Origin: Allolobophora icterica
Taxonomy: Eukaryota > Annelida > Clitellata > Crassiclitellata > Lumbricidae
Assembly: GCA_963556255.1 (NCBI GenBank)
Contig: OY744613.1
Span: forward strand, 38,977,888-39,041,887
Reading direction: 5' to 3'
Length of the DNA stretch: 64,000 nucleotides
The translations under genes and the position numbers were made by a program. Under the pieces are notes generated by a model. That model was given only the letters and a program-made list of their open reading frames with translations, did no database searches and was not told where the DNA came from. Of the stretch, positions 21,052 through 33,399 are shown in pieces; position 1 is the stretch's first letter, and every line of letters starts with the position of its first letter.

Positions 21052-22370
21052 AATAATTATTGCTTTTACTGTTTAAAAATTGTTGTTTAGTCTACCAATA
21101 GTACAACATTGCTATGACAAAACTTTGAAATTGCAGGGCCTACCTATATCTTGATTCTTAGCTTTGATATGATCTGCATTTTAGATTTTGTTTCTTGATT
21201 CAGAGTTATGATAGACATACACATTTATTGTGTGCATAATAATAAGAGGCATGCATTTGGAATCTAATCTTTTAAAAACACATCTACATTGTTTTAAGGA
21301 CTCATCTGATATCAGCAGTACATGTACTATTTTCTGAATCCAAGAGATGTATTCAATACAGAGGCCAGTGGACACAGTTTCAAACCCATACAAACTCTGC
21401 TTCACTGTTTATAGGTTTTGAGTTTGATGTTAGCAAGTAGGTAAAAACTGACTAAAGTATTAGAAATGTTTTACAGAGTTAAAATGACATTTTCAATATC
21501 CTGTCATTCTGTGCTAGTATACATGGATAACGGGCTGATGCTAGATTGTTACATCATTTCAAGAAAAGTGTAATATATATATTAATATATATATATACAG
21601 TATATCTATATATAAATATATATATCTCAACTACTCTAAAATCATTAACTTGTAGTGCAAGAGAGATCATATCATGGGCAACAACTTTATTGAAATATTT
21701 CTCCAATTTTGTTTCTCGGCCATGGTTTACTTGTCTATAATACTCTTTACTTAGACTTGTTCGTTCCTAAATATTTATGTGACTAATTAAGTCACAAATA
21801 GTTAGGAGCCCTCTCTCTGCTGCTTCTCTTCGTCCTCTTCGTTCATCTGACCGTTTGGACCTCCTCGTTCCCCGTGTCAAGACTTCACTGGCTCAATCTA
21901 GATATTTTGCTTCCATTGGCCCTTTTCGTTCGTTCTTCTATTCTCTCAGGTAACGTCTCTCCCTCTTTAACCTTTCTTAAAATTTGCTTTTTCTCTCGGG
22001 TCTCTCACACTAGGAGCGCTTCTGAATGCCCCCTCCCCCCGCTAGAAACGCTTTATAAATAACCTAATACAATACAATACAATCAAAGTCAATAATAGTA
22101 ATAAAAATAATGATGATGATGATGATGATAATAATAATAATAATAAAAATAATACTAAGCTTATAATATTTACTTGCAACTTAACCTTTGTAATCCTGAG
22201 GAATTATTTTCACTGTGCACACAGCTATTTAAAATAATGTTTATGCCAACGAATTAATGATTCATATTATGCAGTTCCAACAGTGATTTAAGTAAAGCTC
22301 GTGTAATAAAAAAATGGAAAGTAACTGTCAAATGATCTAACAATTTAAGTCATAACAAAATAAATAGATG
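21052..22370. other. 5' flank of zinc-finger gene, no other gene seen
   Basis: AT-rich sequence with (TA)n near 21570-21620 and (GAT)n/(AAT)n at 22108-22145. The text near 21850-22060 (SRSSDRLDLLVPRVKTSLAQSRYFASIGP in broken frames) is a short plus-strand LINE ORF2 remnant, ending near GCTTTATAAATAACC. Confidence 0.5.
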
Positions 22371-22374
22371 AATG

Positions 22375-22610
22375 AAAGGGCGACGATCCCCAATGAGGGG
22401 GACAAGATCCCCACCTTTAACAGTGGATAGGGGACACAGTATACAGTTGTCCGCCCCCATATTTTGAAAAAAAAACAGCGAAAAAGGTCAACAAATTTGT
22501 TTGTGCTTAAGCGTGAAAATTTGTTCATCTCTTTTTTGACCAGATCAGTTCAAAAGTGTCCCTTGTCCCCCCCCTCCATCCCCACCTGTCAAGCAAGATC
22601 GCCGCCAGTG
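22375..22610. mobile_element. GGCGGCGATC-family MITE, ends decayed
   Basis: It has the same interior as the elements at 13534 and 29137 (ACAAGATCCCCACCTTTAA, TTTTTTGACCAGATCAGTTC) and ends GATCGCCGCCAGTG. I could not find a clean target duplication. Confidence 0.7.
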
Positions 22611-22899
22611 ATTTTAATCAAATTTAAAGTGGAAGTTGATAACTGACTGAATGACTCAGTGACTGAGATTTTAACAAGCGCTGTGAAAACTCAGCACCAA
22701 GAAAACATGTTTACGCATGCACAACGCCTTTAAAATCTCGCAACTTTGGGTTCTAGGTAACAGAAGGATGTTGGAATCGAGAAGAGGCTATGAATCGAGA
22801 AGAGACACTGAAAATGTACTTGGTCGGACAAAAGCACGATATTTTTCCATGTGATCTGCATTGCTAACACTCTATATTTTTGGTAGGATCCACGTGATC

Positions 22900-24215
22900 A
22901 AGACCAAGGATCGCGAGTTATGAGTTATATTCCTTAATCCCATGCAGGTCCCAGTAATTGCTATTGATGCTCCTCTGTTTGTGTTGGCAAAGTACGTACA
23001 GTGGAAATGGCCCAATACACACAGACAGGACAAGTTTGTGGCGATGTTCGGTGGCCTCCACATAGAGTTAGCTGAATGGAAAACTATTGGCGACTATACC
23101 TGAAAGACTCTGCATGGGTGAACAAACGCTCTGACACAAGCAGGACCTCTCTCGTCTGGAACAGCCGATACACTTTCTCAGGTTCTCGCATATCAACAGG
23201 ACAAGACATGCACACCAGGTATGTGCTGTTGTACTGTGTAAGCTTCAGAGAGAAGCATTTCTTGCATCACAGTCAGAAGCATGGTGACAGCAAATGATCA
23301 GAAAGAGTCCTACATTCCAGTACTGGGATACCACATTCAGACTTGAACTCTTTGCTCTCCTCCTTGTCCAAGCTCAATCGAGAAGCTGACTTTCTTCTGT
23401 ATGTAGCATCACTGAAAGCCGTGAAACATCAGAATTATGCCCGCTGGATCCATATTCATATACGCGACATGGAGAGCTTGCCATTGCTCATCTTGGAAGA
23501 ATTTGTTAAACCTGGCCACTGGTTTGTCATAAGACAAGAAACAAGTTCTCAGCCATTGCTATTGATCATACTCATAAACAGAACAATAAGCGGGTGAAGG
23601 GTTCTGGTGGGGCAGTTGTAAGGACTCACTGAAAATCCGTTGGCGGTCAAAAAGTGGATGCTAGCTGGTCCTGAACAAGTGCGGTTGCTCATAGAATTTG
23701 AAGACTGTTACAACCTGGAGTATGAAAAGCATTGTCACCATGAAGAAGGCCTCTCAGCACAGAAGAGCTCCAAGCAACAGGTGCTGAGTCTTGCAGAGAC
23801 TGAAGACTGACTTACAGTAAGCCTTGCACCAGCATCTTCGATCTTATGTGCTGTGTTCTATCTGTGTCTATCACCGATATGGGCAACTCTATCTAATAAA
23901 TGGAACTGAAGAACAGCTGAAATTGGATTCTCATGATGTCCTCAACCAGTCTGTAGTGAACACAGCGCATAAGATCGAAGATGCTGGTGAACAACAGTGC
24001 AAGGCTTACTGCAAGTCAGTCCTCACTGACTGTGAAAGGTCTATTCATGACCAAATTAAGAACTCCCTCCCACTGTTCAAGTCTCCAGCTCCTAAAATCA
24101 GCGGCAAACAAGCGCACAAGATTTCAAGTCTGAAGGCAGATGTCAATCTTTTCTCCAGAGCATACATAGTTGCACAACACCGACAGTGTGATATGAATCA
24201 GGGCATATTTTAGCT
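22900..24215 (+). pseudogene. Decayed transposon-like gene of an unnamed invertebrate family, 5' part
   Basis: The plus strand encodes, across several frames and stops, PVIAIDAPLFVLAKYVQWKW, FVAMFGGLHIELAEWKTIGDY, HNYARW-like NYARWIHIHIRDMESLP and GHW...NNKRVKGSGGAV. From memory these blocks, in this order, belong to long uncharacterised proteins repeated many times in coral, mollusc and echinoderm genomes. At least one stop (after GDY) and several frameshifts show it is dead. It continues at 25224. Confidence 0.65.
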
Positions 24216-24419
24216 GTATAACTAATGGGACAAATGTCCCAGTAGTCTTAGGATTTGTCCCAGTAGTGAGGCTGATTTGTCCCAGGCAATGTATGTTTAA
24301 ACTATAAATGTGTAGGGTAGAAGATGCTGATGAAACTAGTGGGATAAATGTAAATGTTGCAGGAGTTTTAAGATTTGACCCAGTAGTAAAATGAGAATTA
24401 GTAAAATGCATTGTTGTTT

Positions 24420-24530
24420 CCCAAGAAAGTCATGAAATTCCCAAAAAAGGTCATCAACTTGTTTGGGAGATGAATTCCCAAAAAAGGTCATCAGATTTTT
24501 CAGAGATGAGTTCGAAAAAAGTCATCAACT
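24420..24530. repeat. Short repeat fragment (AAAAAAGGTCATCAACT)
   Basis: Three spaced copies of AAAAAAGGTCATCA words resemble the interior of GC-rich MITEs near 62510-62570 and 34860-35040. No ends could be defined. Confidence 0.4.
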
Positions 24531-24749
24531 AGATCCCATGGCCGACTTTGTGCAGTTGTCTAAATCTCTTAAAATATGCACTGATATGAATACTTTCTTC
24601 AGCCAAGAAACCACCCATTAGCACCGTTCCTATCTAATAAAGGAAAACTTAGTTTGGGGAATAAGTCTGACCTGATACCATGTTTGGTAAAGACAGCAAA
24701 GAAAGAAGGCCAAACCTACTTCATGTCGATGACACTGATTATGCAACTG

Positions 24750-24977
<228 letters not shown>

Positions 24978-25223
24978 GTCACTGGAGTCAGTGAATGAAG
25001 TCTGCAGAGAAACAGACACAAATAATAACAATAATAATAATAATAATATTCTTTATTATTTCAAACCGACAGACACAGTAAGATTACATTGAAACATGAA
25101 AGTACAATCAATATCTTAATTAAACACACGGTTTTGCAGCAATGCAAGGCGCCGCCCTAGAGGGGGGTTACAGGTTGCTCTCCTGGCCATGAGTGTTACC
25201 ACTACTCTATCCCCCCTCCCCGT

Positions 25224-26690
25224 TGGTCATTGTTGGCCAAACTGGAAGAACTGAATGGAGATCCATCAACAGAGGTGAAAGTTCAGGATCTTGCTCCTGA
25301 GTTGGCTTCTGTGCAAGAAACAGCTCAGACAGATGTATCAACTTCTTTTGATTTGAAGGTGTTCAGTGGTGCAGCTGTGGCGCACCTCCTCTCGCCAACT
25401 GCAGGTGTCAGGAATTTTTCAAGACTATGTTATCGATGTTTTCATACCTTACATAGTGCAGCAGCTGTATTACTCAAGAAAGGTGGATTTTGTCTGAAAT
25501 AGGAAATAGGCATCAAATACTCTGCCAGAGAGGAAAGATGAAAAAGAAAAAGGTTGCAAGTCAAAATAAGATTCCAGGACAGTGGCAAAACTTCTTGTGT
25601 CATGCAGACAACAAAAAGGGCTTATTCTCGTTCCTGGCCGAGAAAACTGAGAGCAGTGAATTCCCCCAGGCAAGGAAGTAGTGACGACATAATATTATAG
25701 TGAAGGCGTTCTAGGCAGAGGCAGTAACCTTGGCAAAGGAAAGAAATCAGGGTGGATGGCCTGGAAATTTTATCTGCAGGTTACAGCTGATGTTTCGTAG
25801 ACGTTAGTTACCTTTCTTTTATGTTTCACGCACATGTTAATTGTATAACATGTTTGTTAGCCGCTGTGCGTTTGCAGGCGGATCATTAAAGTACATACTT
25901 ACTTACTTACTTACTTAGTGGCCTACACCAACATTGCAAAATATCCTTTCTTAGCAATGAACATTCAGACAGTGATGGCTTCCGAATTCTTGAACACTGT
26001 AATTTTGTACCAGAGAACAACCCAACTGGAGTCAGTGAATGAAGTCTGCAGAGAAATGTTTTTGTCAGCAAAACACAACAATGGAAGCCATTCCACCAAC
26101 ATAGTACCGGTATACATGCTCTTCTTGAACATACAAAGCGTGCTGTTACCAAGCAGGGATCTGGTCCACATCTGACTTACCTCAGCAGGAGCTACTGACT
26201 CCGGAGAAATGGGGGTGGGAAATGGACAGAGACAGTCAGTGCCCGGACTCCATTGTGGAGATCACAACCAGTGGCATCTAAGGCATGTGGTGAACTTGTC
26301 AAATGTGGTTGCAAAGCTGCAGCTGGTTGCACAGGCAAATGTGCTTGCAAGAAGGCACTGTGAACCTGCACTGAACTTTGCAAGTGCAAATGCATCAGCC
26401 ACTGAGTTAACAATAGGATTTCTTTCCACATTTTTTAAAACAAAGAACATATTTGCAGTGTGCAAAGTTCTACATAATAGTTCTGTTTTTACTTTCGATT
26501 TCTGTCTTCTTTATTAGACTGATTACTGAAAAAATGTCACATTACAGGATCCACGATCACTGATCACGTGGATCCTACAAAAAACTATTACCATACGACT
26601 CAACCAAAGTTCACACAAATTAAGTTTGGTGCTTTTGGCCAACCTGTCCCCTTGATCTTGCTAAGGGACTTCACTACTATGCAAAAGCGC
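25224..26690 (+). pseudogene. Decayed transposon-like gene, 3' part
   Basis: In broken plus-strand frames: KVFSGAAVAHLLSPTAGV (25360), KNKIPGQWQNFL-type text with NKKGLFSFLAEK (25560-25660), ESVNEVCREMF (26030), then a Cys-rich KCGCKAAAGCTGKCACKKA block (26300-26370) and FGQPVPLILLRDFTTMQKRP (26640). This is the order expected for the 3' half of the gene at 22900. A SINE tail with (ACTT)n at 25830-25917 interrupts it. Confidence 0.65.
25830..25917 (+). mobile_element. SINE 3' tail ending in (ACTT)n
   Basis: GCTGTGCGTTTGCAGGCGGATCATTAAAG followed by tandem ACTT. The same tail, with (ATT)n instead, ends the SINE at 33400-33700. Confidence 0.6.
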
Positions 26691-26814
26691 CCAGATCTTT
26701 AGCTGAAAACACACACAAAAACAGACATGACCAACTACATGAATAAACCTGTATCTCAGTTGAACAGAAAGGAAATCTTGAGCCCAATACACCTACAAGT
26801 GAAATGCACCAGTG

Positions 26815-27010
26815 ACAGAGGGACGCGTTGGTGTAATGGTGTAGGTCGGTGCCTTGTAACCAGAGGATCGCAGGTTCGAATCCACCTATGGCCGCAGCGT
26901 ATCGACCCAAGTGCTTATGAATCGTTGCTTCGATTTCATCGACTGTCTACGAAATGGCTAGGCTGGGAAAACTGTAGCGCACATTATATGTTCAATGTGC
27001 ATAATACTGA
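26815..27010 (+). mobile_element. tRNA-derived SINE
   Basis: GGTGTAATGGTGTAGG (A-box region), CTTGTAA (anticodon loop) and GGTTCGAATCC (B box) form a tRNA-like head. The body AAGTGCTTATGAATCGTTGC is shared with 31520-31570, showing a multicopy family. Confidence 0.75.
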
Positions 27011-27383
27011 AGTAGATAACTAAATTATACCTGTAAGAATACGAAAAAATGTAAAATTTAATAGCGCATCGTCTGATTCAGATAACCGTTTACAAAGACT
27101 CGGCTAGAATTGTAGAGCGCTGCAACTCTGACAACGGAAATCGAGATTCCAAAGGTCAAAGGTAGATCCAAGGACCTTGTCAACAGAGGACTGGAAAGTC
27201 CTTATGTAACATCGTGTGACCAGTTATGGCGTCTGGAGAGCGTGGCGCTGCTAACGGCTAAGGTCTATAACGTCGTATAAATGCACCGAGGCTTTTATGA
27301 ACAAATCGACAACTAATTATTTTTAAAGAAATAAACAATTGATTGTCTGTGTTTTTAGATGATTGATTTGAATATTAATAATA

Positions 27384-27587
27384 ATGAGTTTGAATCCAGA
27401 AGAGTGGCTGCGTTTGATATCTGCTGACCCCACTTTGTCGCTAGGCTTCTTCCAAAGACACCCAGAGCTGCTGACGATGATGGCAGAGGAGGTGAGGTGT
27501 AGGCCTAAAGGTAATGAACCTGGGGTTAAGAGGGGTTCGAACCCCGTGCAAGAAGAGGTAACAAGCCCCGACGCATTCACTGTCTGA
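27384..27587 (+). CDS. Small unrecognised open frame
   Basis: An ATG-led frame of 67 codons (MSLNPEEWLRLISADPTLSL...) with a possible frameshift into a second open stretch ending VLESW near 27715. A TATA-like GTATAAATGC lies about 107 bp upstream at 27277. No known domain is seen. It could be the remnant N-terminus of a mobile-element protein. Confidence 0.3.
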   Translation: MSLNPEEWLRLISADPTLSLGFFQRHPELLTMMAEEVRCRPKGNEPGVKRGSNPVQEEVTSPDAFTV

Positions 27588-27792
27588 TGTTTCGGAGGAA
27601 ACAATAATTAGGCTATTTGAGTCTGCTCGTGGGTCTAAAACGGACCCTGGGGCGTCGTTGAGAACGGCACCGATCTCCATCCGAGAAACACGGACAACCG
27701 TCTTGGAATCCTGGTAAACCCACTTCTGGAAATGAACCCGGACAGTTGGAGGAAATGAATGTACTTAGGCAACCACCTGTGGTAAGGCGTAG

Positions 27793-29602
27793 TGAGTGAA
27801 TGCAGGCCAAATCGCCTACGTATTATGGTAGCAAGCAAGGCTTGGCCACAGGGTGATATGGTATCCTCCTCCTACGCAGACTCTCGGCAGCGCCTGCCCG
27901 CCAGACGGCGCCGCGCTACATTAATATCTCTATGCATGCAGACAAGTATCTAAAACCAGTGCTTTTTTCTAGAAATAAGGTTCCGGAACTGAACAATGTT
28001 GGAAAGGCTAATTCGAAGGCGAAGCCCAAGAAAAAGAGGTGGGGTTTGGGGTGAAGACTCGGTTGGTTTGGTCTAACGTAGATTTTTAAATTCTTTTCGT
28101 ATATCTGTCCGTTCGACTAGAGTTGCTTGTGTAATTTTTCTTAACTTAAGACTTGGTTTTTCAGATTGCTTATCCTGTATAGGCTGTCCCTGTCTTAGCA
28201 GACTGATGATCACTGATCTTATGGAAATTGAACCAATTACGACCTGGTTTTGGTACAACCAGTAGTTGATGCCTTATTCATTAGGCACGTGTGCGATAGA
28301 AGTACTTTAATTAGGCCTACGTGTAATTTGATTAAAAAAATTACTATTTTGCACTGATGCTTGACCAACCGAGAGTTAGATATTAAAATTTAAAATAGCA
28401 ATTCTTTGAAAGTAAGGAAACTTGTAACAAACTTCTGTCTTGTATATAGTTGTGACACGGCTTAAATTTTTATATTAGGCCTATTTCTTGAGTCATGCTT
28501 TGCCTGCCTGGCATATAGGCCTAGGCCTATTTAAATCTCAGTTGTTCAAAGCGGTTTTACATTGTAGGCTAAGGCTATGTTTCTTAAGGCTCTTCTGCAA
28601 TAAGAAGTAGGCCTACTACCGTACCCTCTGAATCCAGAAAAGATAGAGTGAACATTGAGACCAGTGGAGATAATTTCAAACCCATATGGGCCTACGTAGG
28701 CCTACACTATGCTCAATGTAACATGCTTCTGCTTCACTGATGTTGCTGAAGTAGTTATTAATGGATATTTTTATTATATTTAAAATGACATTTGCCATTA
28801 TCCAGTCATTCTTTGCTAGTAAAGACAGCGAGTATGTTGCAGCTTTTTTGCTACACAATCTTCACAAACTATTGCTTATTTTTCATTATATTAACCGTAT
28901 TCAAAACACTATTTCCATATATATGTACAAAATATAAGCCACATAGTTGCATGAACTGATCTTCTAAATTTATATCAAAGGTAGTGAGGACAATCTTTTT
29001 GGGTGAAAACCTAGACATTGCGCAGAACACGTAAAAATATAACTGGTGGTGTTAACATCACACAGGTACACTTAAGACTGCAAACTTGTATGCAGAACTG
29101 GTGATGCTGATGATGTCTCATACATGTATCTGTAAGCAGTGGCGGCGATCTTGTTTGACAGGTGGGGGGGGGGACATTTTGGAACTGATCTGGTGAAAAA
29201 AGAGTTTTGAACTCTTGTGAAAACGAGGTAAAAAATTGAACTGATCTTGTGAAAAAAGAGGTCAAAAATTTTTTCGCGCGTCATTTGATGACCTTTTTTT
29301 GGTTTTCCTCAGAATTTGGGGGGGTCCGATGTATGGCGTTTCCCCCCACTCTTAAAGGTGGGGGGTCTTGTCCCCCTCGACCCCCCGGGATCGCCGCCCA
29401 TGTCTGTAAGCCCCTAAATATGAAGTAACTGCGAAAATCAAGGCTGAAAGAAAACTGTTACTGATGCACTTGTCAAAAGCAAATAATAGGAATATTTAGG
29501 TACATATTTACTAAATTACTCGATCTGTGTGAAGGGTTAATGGTTCCGTTATTTAAACAAAATATGCTTAAACGGCTAATAAATCAAACAGGCAAATATA
29601 AT
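27793..29602. repeat. Paralogous segment, copy 1
   Basis: From GCAGGCCAAATCGCCTACG to AACAGGCAAATATAAT this segment matches 56860-60723 in order and orientation with a few percent divergence. Copy 1 has an extra ~370 bp (about 27972-28333) and the MITE at 29137-29402. It lacks the 2.7-kb TIR element found in copy 2. No gene is seen in it. Confidence 0.9.
29137..29402. mobile_element. GGCGGCGATC-family MITE, TSD TCTGTAAG
   Basis: Starts CAGTGGCGGCGATC, ends GATCGCCGCCCATG. TCTGTAAG is duplicated at 29129-29136 and 29403-29410. The paralogous segment near 60567 has a single copy of the site and no insert, a direct empty site. Confidence 0.93.
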
Positions 29603-29749
29603 CACTGGCAAAAACCAGCATAGTATTCAACATGGTAGTTGTGAATCGTTTTATTTGTGAAACTGGTCAAATGGCGTTGAAGAAATAACAAAATGCCCAG
29701 AGTAGAAGTTAGATTTATGATCTTAGGCACTCTAGCGATTACAAAGATA

Positions 29750-30770
29750 AATACACGCACAAGAATTTATTCGAAAGTGTTATGTGGTAAAATATTAAAA
29801 GAAAGTGACGACAATCCCGGAAGTTAACATCGTTTACTAAATGCTGTAAAATGATAATACTTAGAGAATAATTTATTAAGTACTGAAGTAAAATAAAATT
29901 TCAGTAATATTTTGAGCATTTAGTTTGATGAATATACGCACAAGAATTTATCCGAAGGTGTTATAATTATGGTAAAATATTAACCCTCGAATGCCCAAGG
30001 GGGGGGTCCGACCGGACCCCAGACCCACATTTCACGGATAACTTTAGAACGGCTACGAAATTGTAGAAATGCTTTTAGGACATCCTAAAGCATTCAATTG
30101 GGCTTCGTATGTTATATTTTGCGTGATTATACTACCACCCTGTAGCCCACAACCATAGCATATACCAAGGACACCCCAAGATATGCGGCTGGTGGTCATA
30201 CTGGCATATGGTTTACCAACCCAGAAATAAATTTTTAGCGCAAGTTATTGTAATATACCATGTATCAGTCGAATGCAAATTGAATTTGGATTATAACAAG
30301 CCAAATCCCGTTAAAATATTCCAATCCTGTACCCCACAACCAGGGAACAACTACATGCGTACAATTGAATACATGCGAAAAATCCCGAAATTGCAAAGAA
30401 ACTACAAAAGAGTAGGCCCCTTTTAAAGTTCAAATAAAGTTTCACCAGGTGGCGCTATTGTGAAATACCACATATCAGTCGATTGCAAATTGAATTTGGA
30501 TTATAACAAGCCAAATCCCGTTAAAATATTCCAATCCGTTCTCCAGATATCACAATGAAAACATTGGGGTCCGGTCGGACCCCCCCGTTGGGCATTCATG
30601 TACCAAAAAATAGCTTGGGCACTCGAGGGTTAAAGAAAGTGACGACAATCCCGGAAGTTAACGTCGTTTACTAAATGCTGTAAAATGATAATACTAGTCT
30701 TAGAGAATAATTTATTAAGTACTGAAGTAAAATAAAATTTAAGGAACATTTTGAGCATGGAGTCATTGCA
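29750..30770. repeat. ~180-bp tandem duplication, second copy split by a MITE
   Basis: ACGCACAAGAATTTAT...TAAAATATTAA...AGAAAGTGACGACAATCCCGG...AATAAAATTT occurs at about 29752-29930 and again at 29937-29983 plus 30634-30770. The second copy is interrupted exactly at TTAA by the element at 29984-30629. Confidence 0.9.
29984..30629. mobile_element. piggyBac-like MITE in TTAA
   Basis: CCCTCGAATGCCCAAG at the left mirrors CTTGGGCACTCGAGGG at the right. TTAA flanks both sides (29980-29983, 30630-30633). Inside, GGGTCCGACCGGACCCC palindromes and two ~80-bp direct repeats (AATTGAATTTGGATTATAAC at about 30280 and 30490) occur. No transposase. TTAA targeting and CCC ends are piggyBac features. Confidence 0.9.
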
Positions 30771-31339
30771 ATAATTCTGGTGACGTTATCAATGGCGAAC
30801 ACCTGAACTATGAGATCCGCCACGTAAAAGAGGAGTTCTTTACCAAGGAAGGTTTGTACTGATGGTTCATGTGATGTCCGCATTATGCTGTGCTCTGAAG
30901 AAACAGGAAGCCTAAAGAAATGGAAAAACATTATAATTTGTTTTTGGTTACAATAATTAATCGTGGACACTTTACTTGAATAGCAAGTTTTGGTCACATA
31001 TTCGCGGATAGGCTTAGTTAGGCCTATTAGGCTATTGGGTATGCATAGATATGGAGAAATGGACATTCACTACCACCGAATGATTTATTTAACCACTACA
31101 TAGACCAGTTCAGTTAAACAACGTATTCAAGCTGTGCGGTGGTTCTAGCAGAGATGGCTCTCTAGAGATTCTAAGATTTAGAACGCATTAGTGCCTATAC
31201 ATTTCTCTTCGAATCCTTGTCATTCTCATTGTGTTATGTGACTCGTGATTTTTCTTCCAAGTGGGGGAAACGCTGTAGGCCTACTACGTTTTCATCCGCT
31301 TAATCTATTCTCGCTATTTATTTACGAAACATGCGATCA

Positions 31340-31570
31340 TCTGGAACCCGAACCCTTGTCCTTCATCGGTGTCGAACTAGCACTGCATCAAAATCCTTAA
31401 TCTCATCCGCCCTTCGAATCTGAAACAACTTCCTCCAACATCAGTGATCTCTACGATTCAAGAAAAATTTAGACTGAACTTTTCACACAGTCCTAATCTG
31501 GACTGATCTTCGTGTTCCAAGTGCCTCTGAATCGTTGCAATCGATTTCTTTTCACTGACTATACGAACGA
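31340..31570 (+). mobile_element. LINE ORF2 C-terminal fragment plus SINE-like body
   Basis: The plus strand encodes WNPNPCPSSV, then KILNLIRPSNLKQLPP and FRLNFSHSPNLD with breaks, the same C-terminus as the LINE at 44160-45115. From 31515 the sequence switches to a SINE body (GAATCGTTGCAATCGATTTC) and then (GTT)n/(ATT)n. Confidence 0.7.
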
Positions 31571-31590
31571 TGGCATTCAAATCTCCGTTA

Positions 31591-31868
<278 letters not shown>

Positions 31869-31995
31869 TTATGTTATGCTTCGCGAAATAAACTAGTATG
31901 GTCTAGTGTGATGGAGGTGGTCTCTCCTTGGCACCGGGCAGCATCGACATGGTGCCAGTCTTGTCGTCCTCGAGACCAAGGTCTTGGTCTCGAGT

Positions 31996-32145
31996 GCACT
32001 CGAGTTCGTTTTTAAAAGTCTTGGTCGCGGTCTTGGTCTTGATGTTCAAGGTCTTGGTCTTGGTCTTGAGGTTCAAGGTCTTGGTCTTGGTCTTGGTCTT
32101 GAGGCTCAAAGTCTTGGTCTTGGTTTTGCAAGACCAAGACCAAGA
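31996..32145. repeat. GTCTTG minisatellite, left block of the hAT element
   Basis: Units of GGTCTTGGTCTTGAGGTTCAA repeat, in the same orientation as a second block at 32680-32845. A long palindrome (CTCGAGACCAAG, GT, then its complement) sits just before it at about 31969-31994. Confidence 0.9.
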
Positions 32146-32285
32146 CTTTTGACAATACGAACAGTCATTTAACAAAACGCAAGGATTTTAAAAATTTATC
32201 CAATAAATTGCTTTAGTATTTACACGGTGTGAGTGAGGCTTTACTGTTATTTTGGACATTTATTTTGACTTCCGGTTATTTACCA

Positions 32286-32470
32286 TGGAACGATTTCAAA
32301 ACAGACTCACAATTTCCACATTTACATCAGGTGCTTGAAAAGCTGCTGTGTGTGCCAGCGGAACCAACACCTGTAGAACGTATTTTTCACATGGCAGAAT
32401 TTTTATGAGGCCCCACAGGTCACGTCTTGGTCAGAAAATTCTGAGCGAATTAGTGTTTATAAAATGCAAC
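32286..32470 (+). pseudogene. hAT transposase C-terminal fragment
   Basis: WNDFKTDSQFPHLHQVLEKL then LLCVPAEPTPVERIF, and after a one-base shift HGRIFMRPHRSRLGQKILSE and LVFIKCN. The VPA...P..ERIFS..G..(x)...R..L......L.F.K pattern is the hAT dimerisation domain. A frameshift after ERIF makes it inactive. Confidence 0.85.
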
Positions 32471-32679
32471 ATGCATTTGGAATAACATTTTGCATGAAGG
32501 ACTTTTGTAAATACGAATTCGAAATTCTCTGCAGTCTGCATTTGAAGTCGTTTTTTGTTTGAATAAAATAAAAGATTCATGTTTTAATTAAAATAGCGAG
32601 TAGTCCGACTTGAAAATTTTTTACTATGGAATAGAAGTCTGGATATGGTTGTGATTTTTTGGATATTTTTCTCGGTTTT

Positions 32680-32845
32680 GGTCTTGAGTTTCAAAGTCTT
32701 GGTCTTGGTCTTGAGGTTCAAGGTCTTGGTCTTGGTCTTGGTCTTGAGGTTCAAGGTCTTGGTCTTGGTCTTGAGGTTCAAGGTCTTGGTCTTGGTCTTG
32801 GTCTTGAGGTTCAAGGTCTTGGTCTTGGTCTTGAGGTTTAAGGTC
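32680..32845. repeat. GTCTTG minisatellite, right block of the hAT element
   Basis: Alternating units with two and three GTCTTG repeats before AGGTTCAAG, a higher-order pattern of about 51 bp repeated three times. It ends 15 bp before the right terminus of the element. Confidence 0.92.
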
Positions 32846-32903
32846 TTGACAACAAGACTGCATGGTGCCCCGGAAGGCGACCTCGATAATTATTTATTTA
32901 TTA

Positions 32904-33080
<177 letters not shown>

Positions 33081-33399
33081 TCTATTATCGCTATGTGGTA
33101 ACGCGTGTCACCATGATGGTCAGTTACGGTCATCGGTACATGAACTGCTGGCACTGAAAGCTACTGTCTATAGTTTAAAACATCATGAAACATGGAGACA
33201 AAATCGAAGACACCGGGCTGAAGCTCAAGGCGCCATTGGCTCTTCACGCCGACAATAACATGTCAGATTGTTCGGGAACAAAACTGCTTCAGTGCAAAAA
33301 ATAATCGCTTTCTCAGTACTCGATGTCTCCCGAGCTGTTGAGACCAGGCCTAAAGCATGAAACTCCTCGTCAGTTAGACTATCAACAGCTGACTGCTAT

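Larger units (their letters stand above)
31956..32860 (+). mobile_element. hAT element with 8-bp TSD CATGGTGC and flanking internal minisatellites
   Basis: Terminal repeats CAGTCTTGTCGTC (left) and GACAACAAGACTG (right) differ at one base. CATGGTGC is duplicated perfectly at 31948-31955 and 32861-32868. Between them are two blocks of the same ~18-27-bp minisatellite and a decayed hAT transposase C-terminus. Size 905 bp, so it is non-autonomous. Confidence 0.93.

Noticed and set aside
26815..26890. Functional tRNA gene
   Set aside because: A and B boxes are present but the acceptor arms do not pair and the sequence runs on into a repeated SINE body. The same reasoning applies at 15975 and 41950.
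30671..31066. Possible exon 5 of gene C on the minus strand (QTFLGKELLFYVADLIV)
   Set aside because: A good acceptor (TTTCTTCAG) precedes it and it faintly resembles ATFxxxGEYYVG, but the CNR and GHA residues are missing and the donor position does not fit.
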